DNA of 64,000 nt from positions 89,929,204-89,993,203 of the forward strand of contig CM055816.1 of the NCBI GenBank assembly GCA_029582265.1. Reading direction: 5' to 3'. Position 1 is the stretch's first letter, and each line of letters starts with the position of its first letter. Of the stretch, positions 11,592 through 25,000 are shown piece by piece. The notes below the pieces were generated by a model. It did not search any database and had not been told where the DNA came from. It saw only the letters and a program-made list of their open reading frames with translations. This stretch comes from Zoroaster sp. YZ-2022. Lineage: Eukaryota; Echinodermata; Asteroidea; Forcipulatida; Zoroasteridae. A program made the position numbers and the translations under genes.

Positions 11592-12297
11592 TGGAGGTCG
11601 AAAAGTGGACATCTGCTTTTCAGCTTTCTAAATAATGAAAAAGCAGATTGAACGTTGTTGGCTGGTGCATTTTTCTACTTTTCTTCCACCTAAAAAGTTG
11701 ATTGAACATTTTGGTAACATCCATTTTTCTACTTTTCTGCTTTTCAGTTTCACGAAAAGCAGATTTTACTTGTTCACCTACACTGGCGGTCAAAAAGTGG
11801 ACATTTGCTTTTCTGGTTTCCAACAACACGAAAAGTAGATCGAACGTTTTGGACAAATCCATTTTTCTGCTTTCCTGCTTTCCTGCTTCCCAAAAAGCGG
11901 ATCGAAACGTTCGATCTACTTTTCGTGTTGTGGGAAACCAGAAAAGCAGATGTCCACTTTTAGGCCACACATGTGACAAAACGTCTAATCTGCTTTTCGG
12001 CTAGTAGAAAAGTAGAAAAATTGATTTGTCCAAAACGTTCAATCTACTTTTCGGGTTGTAGGAAACCAGAAAAGCAGATGTCCACTTTTTGACCGCCAGT
12101 GTAGGTGAACAAGTAAACTCTGCTTTTCAGTTCACGAAAAGTAGAAAAATGGATGTTACCAAAATGTTCAATCAACTTTTTAGGTGGAAGAAAAGTAGAA
12201 AAGTAGAAAAGTAGAAAAATGCACCAGCCAACAACGTTCAATCTGCTTTTTCATTATTTAGAAAGCTGAAAAGCAGATGTCCACCTTTCGACCTCCA
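11592..12297. mobile_element. 0.7-kb fold-back element with iterated AAAAGTAGA/AAAAGCAGAT words
   Basis: The left arm (11,592 to about 11,690) starts TGGAGGTCGAAAAGTGGACA and is repeated in inverted orientation at about 12,200-12,297. Between the arms, further inverted segments share the words GAAAAGTAGAAAA and AAAAGCAGATT on both strands. Overlapping ORFs on both strands here are by-products of this symmetry. No transposase. Confidence 0.85.
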
Positions 12298-12299
12298 TA

Positions 12300-13415
12300 C
12301 TACTTTCATGTCATGATGTAAAACATATCTAGTCACAATATTGTTGTTTTATTATAGTGTTCCACGGCCTGCAAAAACATAGACACAGGCCTACATTAGT
12401 GCAACTAACAGATATGATACATCTAGCATGAATTGACTGATTTACATACACAATACTTACACCATGGAGGTAAAAATGCTTACACGAAGGAACTCGGTGC
12501 ACCGCAAGATAGCTGCAAAAAGAGTGTATGCTGTTGACGGTTGTGATTTTATTTCTCATTCAGGGGTTCCCCGTCTATTTGTAGAAACATTATCGCGGGT
12601 ATTCAATGAATTGAATCATATGGCGCCAATCATATGGCGCGTATTTTAAGACCTGGGAAATCCCGAAAATACCTGAAATACCGAAACTAGTACGAGTACG
12701 TGTGCAAAAACATGACCATTTCAAAATCGTTTTTTAAATACAAAAATACGTTTGTTTCCAATTATGATTCCAGATTTGATAGGAAGACTTCTTCTATAAA
12801 CCAAGTTTCCTTGCGGATTAAAACACGGAAAGTGATACTAGTGCTGCTCCGTGGCGTAACTGGGGTCCAATTTTCAGGGGGACTAGGGGTATACCATCCT
12901 CAGGACGATCAACTGGTATTTTTTTTACTTGGCCTTAGCCACCATACTCCGTGTATTGGCAATTAACGGCATATACATATATGAATACGTATTTCACCGT
13001 TTGTCAAATAAAAACATAAATAATAATAATTAATTACCAAAAACAAAATTACTTACCCCCCAAAAAAAAAACCCGCATCACCGTACTGATTTTGAAGCTG
13101 ATCTATGACCAGAAACCCGAGAGATTGTGTGGCCTAATGTTGTCCGAGGAGAAAATAATGGTATACATACATACATGTACTGTATATTGGTAACAACTTC
13201 TTGTTTCGATTACGTGTGTATATCTTTGAATAGAACACTTTATTCAATTCTATCATACCTTCGAAAATGTGTGAGTTTACCTTAATAAATTATTTCATAA
13301 TTTCACGTTTTGAAAATGACTTGAAAGTTTAATAGCCTTTAATAAACCAATACACGTACATTGCCCCCAAAGAAACAGTTCATCTTTATTACAGCTTTTT
13401 TTTAGACATTAGACA
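12300..13415. other. Non-coding stretch
   Basis: No supported gene. A GTGGCGTAACTGGGGTCC segment near 12,850 resembles the edge of a degenerate miniature element. Short AT repeats (AATAATAATTAATTA) occur near 13,018. Confidence 0.4.
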
Positions 13416-13419
13416 CAAT

Positions 13420-13632
13420 ACCACTGGCGTAAATCCGTGATGAAAAGTAGGGGGATGATTTTGAAATTTGGGTGCACGGTATAGCTTAAAGTTCTGCATG
13501 TGTATTTTTATTATATATATATTTTTCGCTTCGACGCACGGAAAATTATGGAGGGGGTGATGCTATGGACCACCCCGGTCCAAAAAGTGGAGGGGGAGGA
13601 ACTCCCCCATCCCCCGGGATTTACGCCCGTAC
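13420..13632. mobile_element. MITE-like element with GGCGTAAATCC ends
   Basis: The left end reads ACTGGCGTAAATCCG. The right end reads GGGATTTACGCCCGT in inverted orientation. The interior is G-rich near the right side. Non-coding and degenerate. Confidence 0.55.
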
Positions 13633-13914
13633 ACGATACAAATAGCAAATAAATGAAAACGGACTTTACAAACGAAATGGATTGGGGGGGGGGGATATCC
13701 CAAAACAGGTCACCCACAAAAAAAATTATAAATTTACTTGGATGATATTCCCCACCCCAATCTGCAAATGACTTAAAGTGTCCAAATAATCATGTATATA
13801 CAGTGTTTGTTTAGTTGTCATTTTGCCAATACATGTAAGTACTCAGACAAAGATCAAGGCATTTTAATAGTCATGCACCAGTATGGTACAACCTGTGTGC
13901 TAAACACTGAAGTT

Positions 13915-14010
13915 TGTCCATGAGTAGGACCTTAACATGAGTAGGACCTTAAGAGTATAGGACCTTAACATGAGTATAGGACCTTTTCATGATTAGGACC
14001 TTTTCATCAT
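13915..14010. repeat. Short degenerate tandem repeat (AGTAGGACCTTAACATG)
   Basis: Five imperfect copies of a 16-22 bp word containing TAGGACCTT follow one another. The surrounding sequence (13,640-14,520) is otherwise featureless. Confidence 0.7.
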
Positions 14011-14522
14011 TTGCTGAAAACCAATTTATAAGCAAAATGTATTACAATGCAGGGATTAATTGTTTCGACAAATATATATTTTACATGTAATTTGAATTTA
14101 TTTGTGAAGAACATTTAAATTCACAAAATATGGGGTATTACAGATTTAGGATTATCCATTTTCAAAACTGTACAACGCTGAAGAGAAGGTCAAAGGTTAC
14201 CAATAACACATATTAATTTGGGTGTGTTCTGTTTGTTTATCTTGCACACCCAATTCCTAATGCATTATGGGGCAAATGTGACAGACCAAATACTGTAACA
14301 CTGCTCCACTTGGACACATTTAAGCAATTAAAAAAGTGTAACACATGTAGTTGTTAAATCTGAAATGAACACTGTAAATTATACATATTTAAGTCTGTGC
14401 AACACAATTTATGGATGATTTCTTGTAATAAAAATGAAATATTCTGTAGGATTAGGCTTATTTGTGTTTCAAAGAACAAAATATTAAAAATACCACTTTC
14501 GTACATGTAGGTGACCCTTATT

Positions 14523-14824
14523 TTAACCAGTTCGCATCGGAGGCCGTGTATACACGCATTTTTTTTTGCACCGCGGATCGGAGAGTGTCTATACACGCCA
14601 TAGGAAACTCCGGAATATTTGTATGCGTGCCGGCCACCCGCTGTGCCTGTGGAAGCTTCCATTAACCCTAACTCCCTAGACAACAAAGGAAGTTGGAGGA
14701 TTTTGAAGGATTTTTATTGTTCAGTAACAATGCTAAGGGAGTTAGGGTTAACGTGTGTGTGGGAAAAAGAAACCAGCCACAGGGGCCCAGAAAAACTTTT
14801 TTATTCCCGACGCGAACTGGTTAA
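14523..14824. mobile_element. TTAA-type MITE with CCAGTTCGCGTCGG ends, copy 1 (filled by another MITE)
   Basis: TTAACCAGTTCGCATCGG opens the element and CCGACGCGAACTGGTTAA closes it. Interior landmarks GTGTATACACGC, AAACTCCGGAATATTTGTAT and CAGGGGCCCAGAAAAAC are shared with copies at 25,462, 54,468 and 61,779. This copy is split by the small MITE at 14,662-14,751. Confidence 0.85.
14662..14751. mobile_element. TTAA-type mini-MITE (90 bp) nested in another MITE
   Basis: TTAACCCTAACTCCCTAGAC begins and GGGAGTTAGGGTTAA ends this 90-bp element; a near-identical copy is at 31,219-31,307. It sits in the sequence CCATTAACGTG of the host element, whose other copies keep a single TTAA at that spot. 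Confidence 0.85.
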
Positions 14825-15232
14825 CCCCGAGTCCACTAGCTACTGTCAACAAAATAAAAACCCATTATTTACAAACGGTTAACTTATAGTTTGACAAATG
14901 TCAACTTATTGGTAGTAGAACTGTTCAGCAGAATTGTTAAATTTATTACGCATAATAGGCAAGGCAAATTGTAAAATACTTGCTGTACAAATGACCTCTA
15001 AATTTGAAATGGTCCAGCTAATCTCTAGATTGAGCAAGAGAATTGTTTTCCCTTATAACTGAGTATGAGCAAATTATGAAATACCATTAACAATTCTTAC
15101 TTGGGTCATGTTTCCAGCATTTTTGTAATCATAAATATAAGGCAACCATTTGGGTCGTCCCAGTAATCAGTAACCAGTTGTGTACCACTTAGGAGAACAT
15201 TATATTGTCATACCACTTTCCTGACAAAAGAT

Positions 15233-15597
15233 AATAATAATAATAATAATAATGTGGACTTATATAGCGTATGTATCCACCAAACTGGTGCTCAAGGCGC
15301 ATTATATTATTACCCCTGCTCATCAGCCACACAAATCATTCCTGAAACCATCTCAGCTCCCTGGGGAGTATACAGCTCAATTGCTGCCATTACAGCGCAT
15401 ATAGGGCTAATCAAACACAACAACCAACTCTGCCCTCACAGGTACCCATTTACCCCTGGGTGGAGAGAAGCAATTATGGTAAAGTGTCTTGCTCAAGGAC
15501 ACAAGCCCCCCCGGTCGCGGTTGGGATTCGAACCCACATTCTGATGACTCAGCCATCAGAACACAAATCCGATGCACTAAACCGCTTGACCAATTCG
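15233..15597 (-). mobile_element. tRNA-derived SINE, copy 1
   Basis: On the minus strand it starts with a tRNA-like head, with A-box-like TGGTCAAGCGGTTTAGTGC and B box GGTTCGAATCCC. The body follows (CCTTGAGCAAGACACTTTAC, ACCCAGGGGTAAATGGGTAC), then GCGCTATATAAGTCCACATT and an ATT-repeat tail. Three further copies are at 47,081, 54,899 and 60,349. Confidence 0.9.
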
Positions 15598-16017
15598 AGT
15601 GGAGTTTGTTTTTCAGCAGCATGGTAATACAGGTTCTTTTTGCTTCTTGGGGAGGGGGAGATGGAGATGAGAAGGGGTTACACCAATGCAAGTAATATGG
15701 TTTTCTATGCTATATCAATGCAGGACTATCACATGATGGTATCATCAATTTTGGAAGAGTGACAGATATTATCTTTCTAATTTGAATACCTTTTACCCCC
15801 AGCAAAATTGGGTTTCACCCTTTTTGTCTGTAAATCCTGTAACAGATGTTAGTCAATTAAACCCCCAATCGCCAGCCGGGGGGGAGGGGACTTCTGTTGC
15901 TCATGAAGCATGTCAGTTTGTGGGAAGGTTTCAATATAACTCCATCTGACTGCTGTCACATCTTATATTACCAAATGGATGAAGAGGTTTAATGGTGCTG
16001 CTTAGAATGATCTCAGA

Positions 16018-19000
16018 TTACAGGAAATATTCCAGTTCATATCGGACATACTGGTTCTTCTCATCGTTGGGAACCCGCGGATAGCCGGCAACCAGTGAAT
16101 CTTGGGCACCAATGTACAATGTGTTGTATATCTTCCAGTAAACATCGCGGACCTTCCTTGCTGGATGGAATAGGCCCTGAAAATTAAAGAAAGACATAAT
16201 TTTTTAGATATCCATATTATTTTAGACTCAAGTAATTCTGATTGGTTGAGAGCTGCTGGTGCGGTCAAGCTCTTTGGAAAGGCATACACCACACAACAAT
16301 CAGACAAAAATTCAAAATTGACAAGTGTTCCCAATGAGTGATTTGTCCAGTTAAGTTAAAAACCCTTGCATACATGCAGTCTCCAAAATGCCACAAAAAC
16401 TTGTGTCTGCTAAGTACACAATGCTTTTTCTATGCATGCCTTAAAATATTGCATACTGTACACAAGAGTGGAACATGGATACCCCAAAATGCCCCTGGGA
16501 CAAAAACAGTGTTCTGACCTTCACACAAACCGAGTGTGCCCCAGTGTGCCACATGGCATTTTGTGGATAACACCTGCGAAATGTACAGTGTATTTTGTTG
16601 GTTGTGACATTTTGAAGTATGGGTGGACTTTGTTAAGAACACTGATAGTAGGAGGGATTTATTAAGTCAAGAATACTACTTTCTGTATAAAGAACACAGA
16701 ATAACACAAATTTGTACATTTGACTAAATATATTAAAAATGAAATTTAGGTGAATTTGACCATTTGTTTGACCATTTGAAACCATTCAAAATTTCCACTT
16801 ACCAAAATGGCCATTGGTTTTGTACACACACGGTGATACCATTTGAAAAGTGTTGGTAGCAAGCTTTACTACCATTCAAATCCATTCAAATGGTTTCTGA
16901 ATGGTGGATACACTACACCTTGGTGTGTTTCCATAGCCGAATGGTTTCAAATGTAGGTGAATGTACTACACATTGGCTTATAAATCATTCAAAATTTCCA
17001 CTTACCAAAATGGCCATTGGTTTTGTACACACAAGGTGATACCATTTGAAAAGTGTTGGTAGCAAGCTTTACTACCATTCAAATCCATTCAAATGGTTTT
17101 GAATGGTGGATACACTACACCTTGGTGTGTTTCACAAAACGAATGGTTTCAAATGGTGCATCAACTTGTCTGAAAAAGGCACCAGAACTAGGAGGGCTAA
17201 TGGTGAAGAATGGGAATCTTACCTGTAATGCATACTGAAGCATTTTGTTGGCCCCAAGACCTACTCGCAACCCCTCAATAGAATCCATAACAGCTTGGAT
17301 CACATGGGGTGATGTCTCAAAGATGTTCGGCCACACAAAGTTAAGGAGATGGACGAGGGCATCTTCACAACCAAAACCAAATACTCCGAGTGACATATGC
17401 TTAATGGCTGCACAGGCTGTCTGCCTATGAACAAGATCTCTGCAAAGACAAAGAACATTGGGAGGAATTTAAATAACTAAACAATTCAAAACATGAAAAA
17501 GATGTAAAGGTTCTTGACATATATACTACTCAAAACAATTTAGGGAACACCGGAATAATCTCAGTTAAAGCAAGATCATTTATTTCAGATAAACACAATG
17601 TTGCACAGAATTGATGAGAAACAACTGCACAATGAAACAGATGATAAAGGATGCATGTAGTGATTACACATTTCATGACATGACTACTGAAAGAGAGAGG
17701 GGGTTGCAAATGAAAATCCCGGTTCATGGAACATTTCAATAACGGGTGTGACCACCTCTTGCAGTAACACATGCAACACAACGTGTTCCCTGAATTGTTT
17801 TGAGTAGTATATATCACATTTTGATCAATGTAATTTATTAACTTATCAATAGTGTAGCTGAATACTGCTAAGTAAATTTTTCTACTAAACCAACTCTTTG
17901 ATACTTGATCTAGATAAAGCCTACCTGTCCATTAATGCATCCTCAAGTAATGGAGTCACAGCATATATATAATCCTTCCCCATCTCACCGATGTATTCAA
18001 ATAAGAATGAGAGTGACTTGAGGACTCCATTCTGCACGTTGAGTTCTGGTACTCTGTATTCATTCATCAATGCTGGCAGGACAGTGAATGGTGAGCACGT
18101 CTCTGCCACGATGGCAATAGCCACGGTGGTACATACACGATTCTGACGTTCCTGAACTTTGAGATTGTTGAGAAGAGTTGCCAGGACATCATGGGGCCTA
18201 AAATACAGAAATCAAACATTTTAGTCTTTACACTCAATTAAATGATCTCTTCTAGTTTAAAATTCAAGCTGTAAATATAAATTTGGCTGTTGACAGCAAC
18301 AGTAATACTCTGGCAAAAAAAGGCTTTGACAGTATACACACATACAAAAACCTATTTTCAAGAAAACGTCCAGCAACTTTAATAATATTTTAATAAATTT
18401 AAGTAATTTCTTTTGGTGGTATAACTTTTTTTACCCTTCCGGTTTTAACATGATGCTTCTAAAACCTATAGTACTATATTTAACCTTCCTATTACTACAA
18501 GAGTCAAAATCAGTCAAAATTTTGATATACTTCCCAAGGTATATCTAGTGCACTTAAAAGTCAAACACTGTCAAACCTTACGTGTAGTAAGTACACTTAC
18601 AGGGCAAAATGAGTCGACTGTTTTTGACTGGTAAAAGCATTGTCTGGTATTGTTCAGGGTGGTCAAAATGACAGTAAAAACCAGTCAAAAATGCCCCTGT
18701 GTGCACATTTGGGTCAACAGTCAAAACACGCAGTTGACTGGTTTTGACCTCTGTAGCAACTTCCCACTAACGTGCAGCAATAGTAGGAGGGTTAATCTGT
18801 GAATACTCACCCAATAGCCTTAGCAATGTAACCAAATGTATTGACTGTAGCTCTTCTAATGGCTTTCTTATGAGCTTTAAGAAGTTCCAGAAGTTCAAAG
18901 CATATCCTCATCCATTCTCTGGCTGAGACATACTCTGCTCCACGATCAGCAATGCGGCCAACAAGATCAATACAATTCTCTTGTACTTTTTCATGTCTGT

Positions 19001-22000
19001 TTAACAAATGAAAGAAAGAAACCATCCAAATTGTAAATAAAGTGTAAATTATTTACAACCTTTAGACACTGAGCTGACATTAACAAAATAAGACCAATTT
19101 TACCACACAACACATGCAATGATCATTTCTAAAATTCTATATAAATTAACAAATAAAACAGTAAAATTGTTGCATCCAAAATGACTACACACTTCAAAGC
19201 ATCAATTGAAAACTTTTTGAATTCCTTTTTAAGAGACACTTGTATCTAAGAAATTTATTATCCAACATATTCCTGATTTTAGCTGAGAGGTCATATTTTC
19301 TATACCTGTTTTTGAGGATTGGTGTCAATCGTGGGAGCAGATCTTTGATTGGAGGTGTCATCTTATGCATTCCAATGACATTAACAATGGACTTGAGAGC
19401 TCCTAGGATGCTTCCTAATACCTCGGGGTATTCCTCACCAAGATACTCATATAATACCACACCAAGATGACCCATCAGCTTTTCCTATACATTGGAATAA
19501 ATACATCATCAGTAACACTCAACCAAGAACATGCAATTGATGAATCCTCAATTCATAGACTGCGACTACAATTAATGCACAATACGAATGTGTATTAAAG
19601 TTCGCAGTATGTATACTAATGGCACTCTGTTTGAATACAAACAATTAAACAAATTAGAAATATATCAGAAACTTGAAAAAGTTGGAACTGAGATATTTGA
19701 ATTAAATTTGAAATTTGATCCCGATTTAAATAAAGTTTAAAAGTTTTTTTTAATCCAGATGGTTCAAAATGATCGTAAGATTTCCCTGTAATGAGTTTTT
19801 CCATGAGTATAGTTAAACTATTTGACTTTCATGACCTTTTACGCTTTGCCCTTTGTGACTGGAGTAATGATTCTTACCTCTTGACAGGTTCTCATGACAA
19901 CGGCAATTCTTGAGATGAGATCAGCAGCTTGCTGACGTACCTTAGCAGCTTTGTTGTTAAGACGCCACAGAATGGTACCACAGATCTGAGGCAAGTATGG
20001 CTTAACTCGTTTACCTAGAGCATTTACCACGGTGCCAAAGCCATTCAACATCACAGAGTCCTGTAAAGAGGACAATATGTTTATGACATGTAATCAGAAA
20101 TAGGGATGTGATTGGAAAGACATGAAAGAAAGGAAATACGAATCAGATGGAATCGGACTGAAAAAGAAGTCTTTGAAAATGATCAAAATATGTGGAAAAT
20201 ACCGGAAAAGATGAACAAAACATTTTACAATTCAACACCAAACTGGTAAAAATCATTAATCATCATATGATGCTTGATATGCGGCAGAGTGCACCCCCTC
20301 CTATTGTGTCTTCATTGTGTTCCAGGAATCTTACGAATTCTTCAGAGGATTTCGGGGGGAGAGGTCCGTTAACAATAGAACAGTGTGTTAGTGCATAGGG
20401 ACATTTGGGAGGGTGGGGAGGGGTGGCACTCTGCCGCATATCGAGCATGGTATATTAATCATACAAAATCAGAACTATTTTAGCAATTGTTCTAAATAAA
20501 ACAAACATGATTGACTATCTTACCTCGGTAGTCTGTTCCTGGAAGGCATACAGGATACCATCAATAAGCTGCTCCTCAAGACGTGAATCAATATCTGCTG
20601 CTCCCAGATTACCCATAATCTTCTCAATTGTCTCCATCACCATCTTACGATACTGCTCAGCCTCATCCTTCAAGTCATCAACGATGCGGCCAACTATCTC
20701 AGCTGCTCCTACTTTGTTAGCCAGCTCAACAGTGGTGTCCACCAACTACAAATTAAACAAAAATGGCAATATATCTATAAATGTTGAGTGAGAATGTTAA
20801 ACATGACACATATTAGTTACAATAGTCAGTAGACTAAAAGGGTCATTTGTCACAAAAGATCTGTTCAGAATTTCACTTTGAACATTTAACCCTCCTTTGT
20901 ACAGTGCAGTTGCCATAGAATTGTCAGACCTTTCAAAATCTTTCAAGTTTGCTGTACTGAAGGGTTTTGAAAGGTGAGAAAACTGTCTGACAAAAGTGAC
21001 CTATGAAAGGTTTCGAAAGGTGAAACAACTCTCTGAACAAACTGGTGTTGAAACGTTTCAATACCTTTCAAAGGGTTTTGAAAGGTGTGGTTGTTCAGTA
21101 GCAACAAATTCTGGAGGGTTTTAAAGGGTTCATAATTATTGATAGCCATTTTGGCCAGTAAGCAGATTTTGAAAGGTTTTGAAAGGTCAAACCATAGGAG
21201 GGTTAAAAATGTAATTGTTTGACAAAGACAGTCAACTATATTTAAAATATATATCATAGGAACCACATGAAAGAATCCACACCTTACAAGTTCTGTATTG
21301 GCTAGGATTTGTAATACAGAATGTATACAATACTGTAATTGTCATTAGAGGCTTTCACATGAGGAAGGTATCTGCTTTGTCCATATTACTATAGCAACAG
21401 GTCTGACCTTCAATTTACAACAATTTACCCCATTATTACCTGTCTGTAGTTACGTCTATCCAGAGCCATACGATGTTGCCAAAAGTGTTTGAAGAATGAC
21501 GGTAATACTTCATCTCTGATGTACTGTGCCTCAACACCATCAGTAGCACAACACTGCTTTACTACCTACACCAAATAAAAGGAAAAAATACATTACATAA
21601 TCTGAAAGAATAATAGTAATGACAGTAGAGAAAAACGAGTTGCCCGAAATTGGTTCTCCCTTGAACCCTTCTCACTTAACGAAGGTTGAGATACGAGTTG
21701 TGCGATAAGGTTCTTTTCAGAACCTGTACCTCAGCTTCGCGTTACTTGAGATAAACACATGGTGTTACCGCAAACCGAAATGACATCGATATTCCACCAT
21801 GCAAAGCCTCAAAACAGTAATGAGTATTTGTAATGCGCCAGTATCCGTAAAAAAAACAAAAAACGCTCATGGCGTAGCATTACAACACGTAATACAGTCA
21901 ATGAAATACATTCAATGAACACTACAAAATGATAAAATACAATAAACAGAATATAATAAATACAAAACGATGGGATGGAAATGGTAATAAATGGGCAACC

Positions 22001-25000
22001 TGTGTAAAAAAAAAATAATAATAACAATAAAAAATACAAAAGGATGGTAGCCATTATCAGGTTTCAAACACGGACATCATCTTGTGATTGATTTAATTTT
22101 GCCCTACACCGACGTGTGTATAGCACTACATACTCCGAGTGTCTGTGGAAAAACTACACAGGCGACTACACAGGGATTCGAATGCGATATGTGATTCTAG
22201 CCGGCCAATTGTCATCAGGCAAGCTCGGTGGTCTAGAAGTTAAGACGTCTGCACTAGTAAGCAGGAGGTCGTGGGTTCGAATCCCGCCCGAGTCGCCTGT
22301 GTAGTTTTTCACAGACATTTGGAAAGCACTGAGTATACAGTGCTATACACATGTCGGTGTAGGGCAAAATTAAAATCAATTGTTTATCTCCCGACGCAAG
22401 AATTTCACCAACCTATATCATCTTGTGATGTTGTGTTTAAGGTACACCTAGTGTGGATGAAATGAATTGAAAACAATACCATACCTTAAGCACAATCTTC
22501 TTCATTTCTTCATCAGGGGACTGGAACTCACGAATGAGGATCAACATGACTTCTCGGGTGTAGTAATTAGCATACTCAGGATCCATCAGAGGAATGAGAT
22601 AACCAATTGCCTTAAGGAAAGCAGCTAAACCCTGTAACAAATATCAATACACTTGGTTAGATTCATAGGAAGAGATAACTTAACATTTTGGGGTATTTTA
22701 CAACCAACTATACAATGTTTAACCCTCCTACATGTGTGTTCCATAAAATTCCACAAATTAGCCCATCTGTTACATGTGTGTTTTAATTGCATGCGTTCCA
22801 CAACGCTTTGCATACTATTGTTTTCAGTGGCATATCCAGGCATGCAACTGCCCAATCAAAAAAAACGAGGAAACGTTCGAAGGCACAATGCAAGCGCGGA
22901 GCGAGGCAGCCAAAACGCCAAGAGACATGAGGCCCACAATGGTACCCTAGTGTAGTGTAACTTGTCCCCGCTTGCCGTAATTCATTTCCTTCTTGCAAAC
23001 CACACAATAATGCCATGCCGGTTTTGTCTAGTTTACGGACAGCTTCTGCGAGCATCTAATTCTACCTCCATGATGATACCATCCACCGTCTCCAACCAGC
23101 TCCACTTCCATGTATTTTTGACGCCTTTGTCGATGGATTTTATCTGTCCAGGAAGTACTCTGTCACGTTCTATGATATCGCTTTTTAGATGTCATTTTGA
23201 CGGACGTCAGAGACGGATCGCATACAGTAACGTTAATATAATCTGGAACTCACACATATCCCATGTGAAGTAATACGCGATCGTAACACACAAAACACAC
23301 ACACACGGACCAGTTGTATCGTATTGGGAACCAGACTGAGACATCACCTTAGACTCATTTCAAGGCTGTATAATAACTTTGGTTTAGCACAACCGCCCGC
23401 CGCCCGTGGTGCATTCCACTGTTCGAGACTTAACGACCGTACACGGCTACAAACGTCACGCTTTGTGGTGGGATTCGAGTGGATCGCATGCAGTGGCATG
23501 GGCCAGACTATGCAGCTATGCGTTACGGGATGCATTGCATTGTGCACTTGGGATCGGATCAATAGCGATTTTTTTGATTTTTGAAAAAGCGGTAAAACCG
23601 CGGATTCACCGCGGATTTTTTTTGTAGCGCTGATTTTTTTTTTAGCGCTGATTTTTTTTTTAAACGCGGAAATCCGCGGAAACGCGGAAGAGTTGCATGC
23701 CTGCATATCACATTGGCGGATCCAGGGGGGGGGCTAAGGGGCTGTAGCCACCCCCCCTAAAATCATTTTAAAAAATAATTTAAAATTTTTTAAAAAATTT
23801 AAAAAAATAAATAAAAAATAAATAAAGGGAGAGAGAGAGAGGGGAGGGTGGGAGGGGAGAATGCACTACCATTCCCACAGTGTGCTTTGTTTTTCTCTCC
23901 CTTTGATTATTTCATTGTAATTTTTGTAGTACTGAAAAATAATTGTTTTTGATTCTCAGCCCCCCCCCTAAAAAATGTTCTGGATCCGCCCATGTATCAG
24001 TACCACAAAGTTCCACTGTGAAAAAACCTACTGAGTGTTCCACAGAGTACTGCATGGTAGTATGTGGAACTGGTCTGCTATGCATATATGCTGTATGTTG
24101 TTTGTTTTTCAGAGGCCATGGTACTATGTGGAACTGGCCTGCTAGGCTGACATTATATTTATAATCTGTTTGTTTTTTGTTTGCTTTCAATTATAATTCC
24201 ACAACCAAATTTCCACATTTTGCTCTACCAAGATATCTGCTGTGGTAGGTGGAACCCCAGTGTACATTGTCAAAGTAGTACACATATTCTTCAAAATTCC
24301 ACACAAGTAGAATTCTGTGGAATTTTATGGAATAAATCGGTTCTGTATAAAAGTGCACTGACAGTAGGAGGGTTAGTCTTGTAAACATCCTATTCACTCA
24401 AACATAAGCTTGGTGAATTTGTCATGTAAAAATGTTGTCATGGTAAAAAGAAACACCTATATGAACAAAGTGGTTATGCTAACTCACTGGTCCACATTGT
24501 TAACCCATTTTATATCATTTGTAATAAAAAACAAGGATTCAACAAAATACTAAATGTGCAGCTTTGGTGATGAAAATGACAATGAAAAACAGAAAATGTT
24601 TATTTTGCAACCCAACCCAGAAAGGGAATCAGAGTAAACTCCCTTGTGGTTGAGCAATGATAAGTTAACACAGATTTTTGAGAATAAGTCGCATGCCCAG
24701 ATTATTCAATATCAAGAAATGTCTGTGTGACAATATACAAATATAACATGGTTTGAGGGTGGACAGTCGATATTAGCCCCCCGAGGTATTGGAAGTTGAC
24801 AAACTAGTTTGTCAACTTCCAATACCTCGGGGAGCTAATATCAACTGTCCACCCGAAATAAATCATGTTATATTTGTTTTACTATACCTCATACATATTC
24901 AGTTGCCATTACAATAATAAGGAGCTCGGGAAAACGTGAATTGACATTTACGTGTGCTGCCATCTTTTCATGTGTACATATGTAGCTAGGGCGATGTTCG

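Larger units (their letters stand above)
22719..24376. mobile_element. TTAA-type MITE, TTCCACA family, expanded by two nested insertions (SF3B1 intron 13)
   Basis: Left border TTAACCCTCCTACATGTG; right border ACAGTAGGAGGGTTAG. Flanking-part interiors share ATTCCACAAATT, GTTCCACAGAGTAC and GTGGAATTTTATGG words on both strands. About 1.16 kb of the middle is foreign: an element with CAGGCATGCAACT ends (22,837-23,703) directly followed by a GGCGGATCCAG MITE (23,714-23,992). Confidence 0.75.

Noticed and set aside
22218..22296. Functional tRNA gene
   Set aside because: The acceptor stem is imperfect, the anticodon stem-loop is irregular, and the unit is locked inside inverted repeats; better read as a tRNA-derived part of a mobile element.
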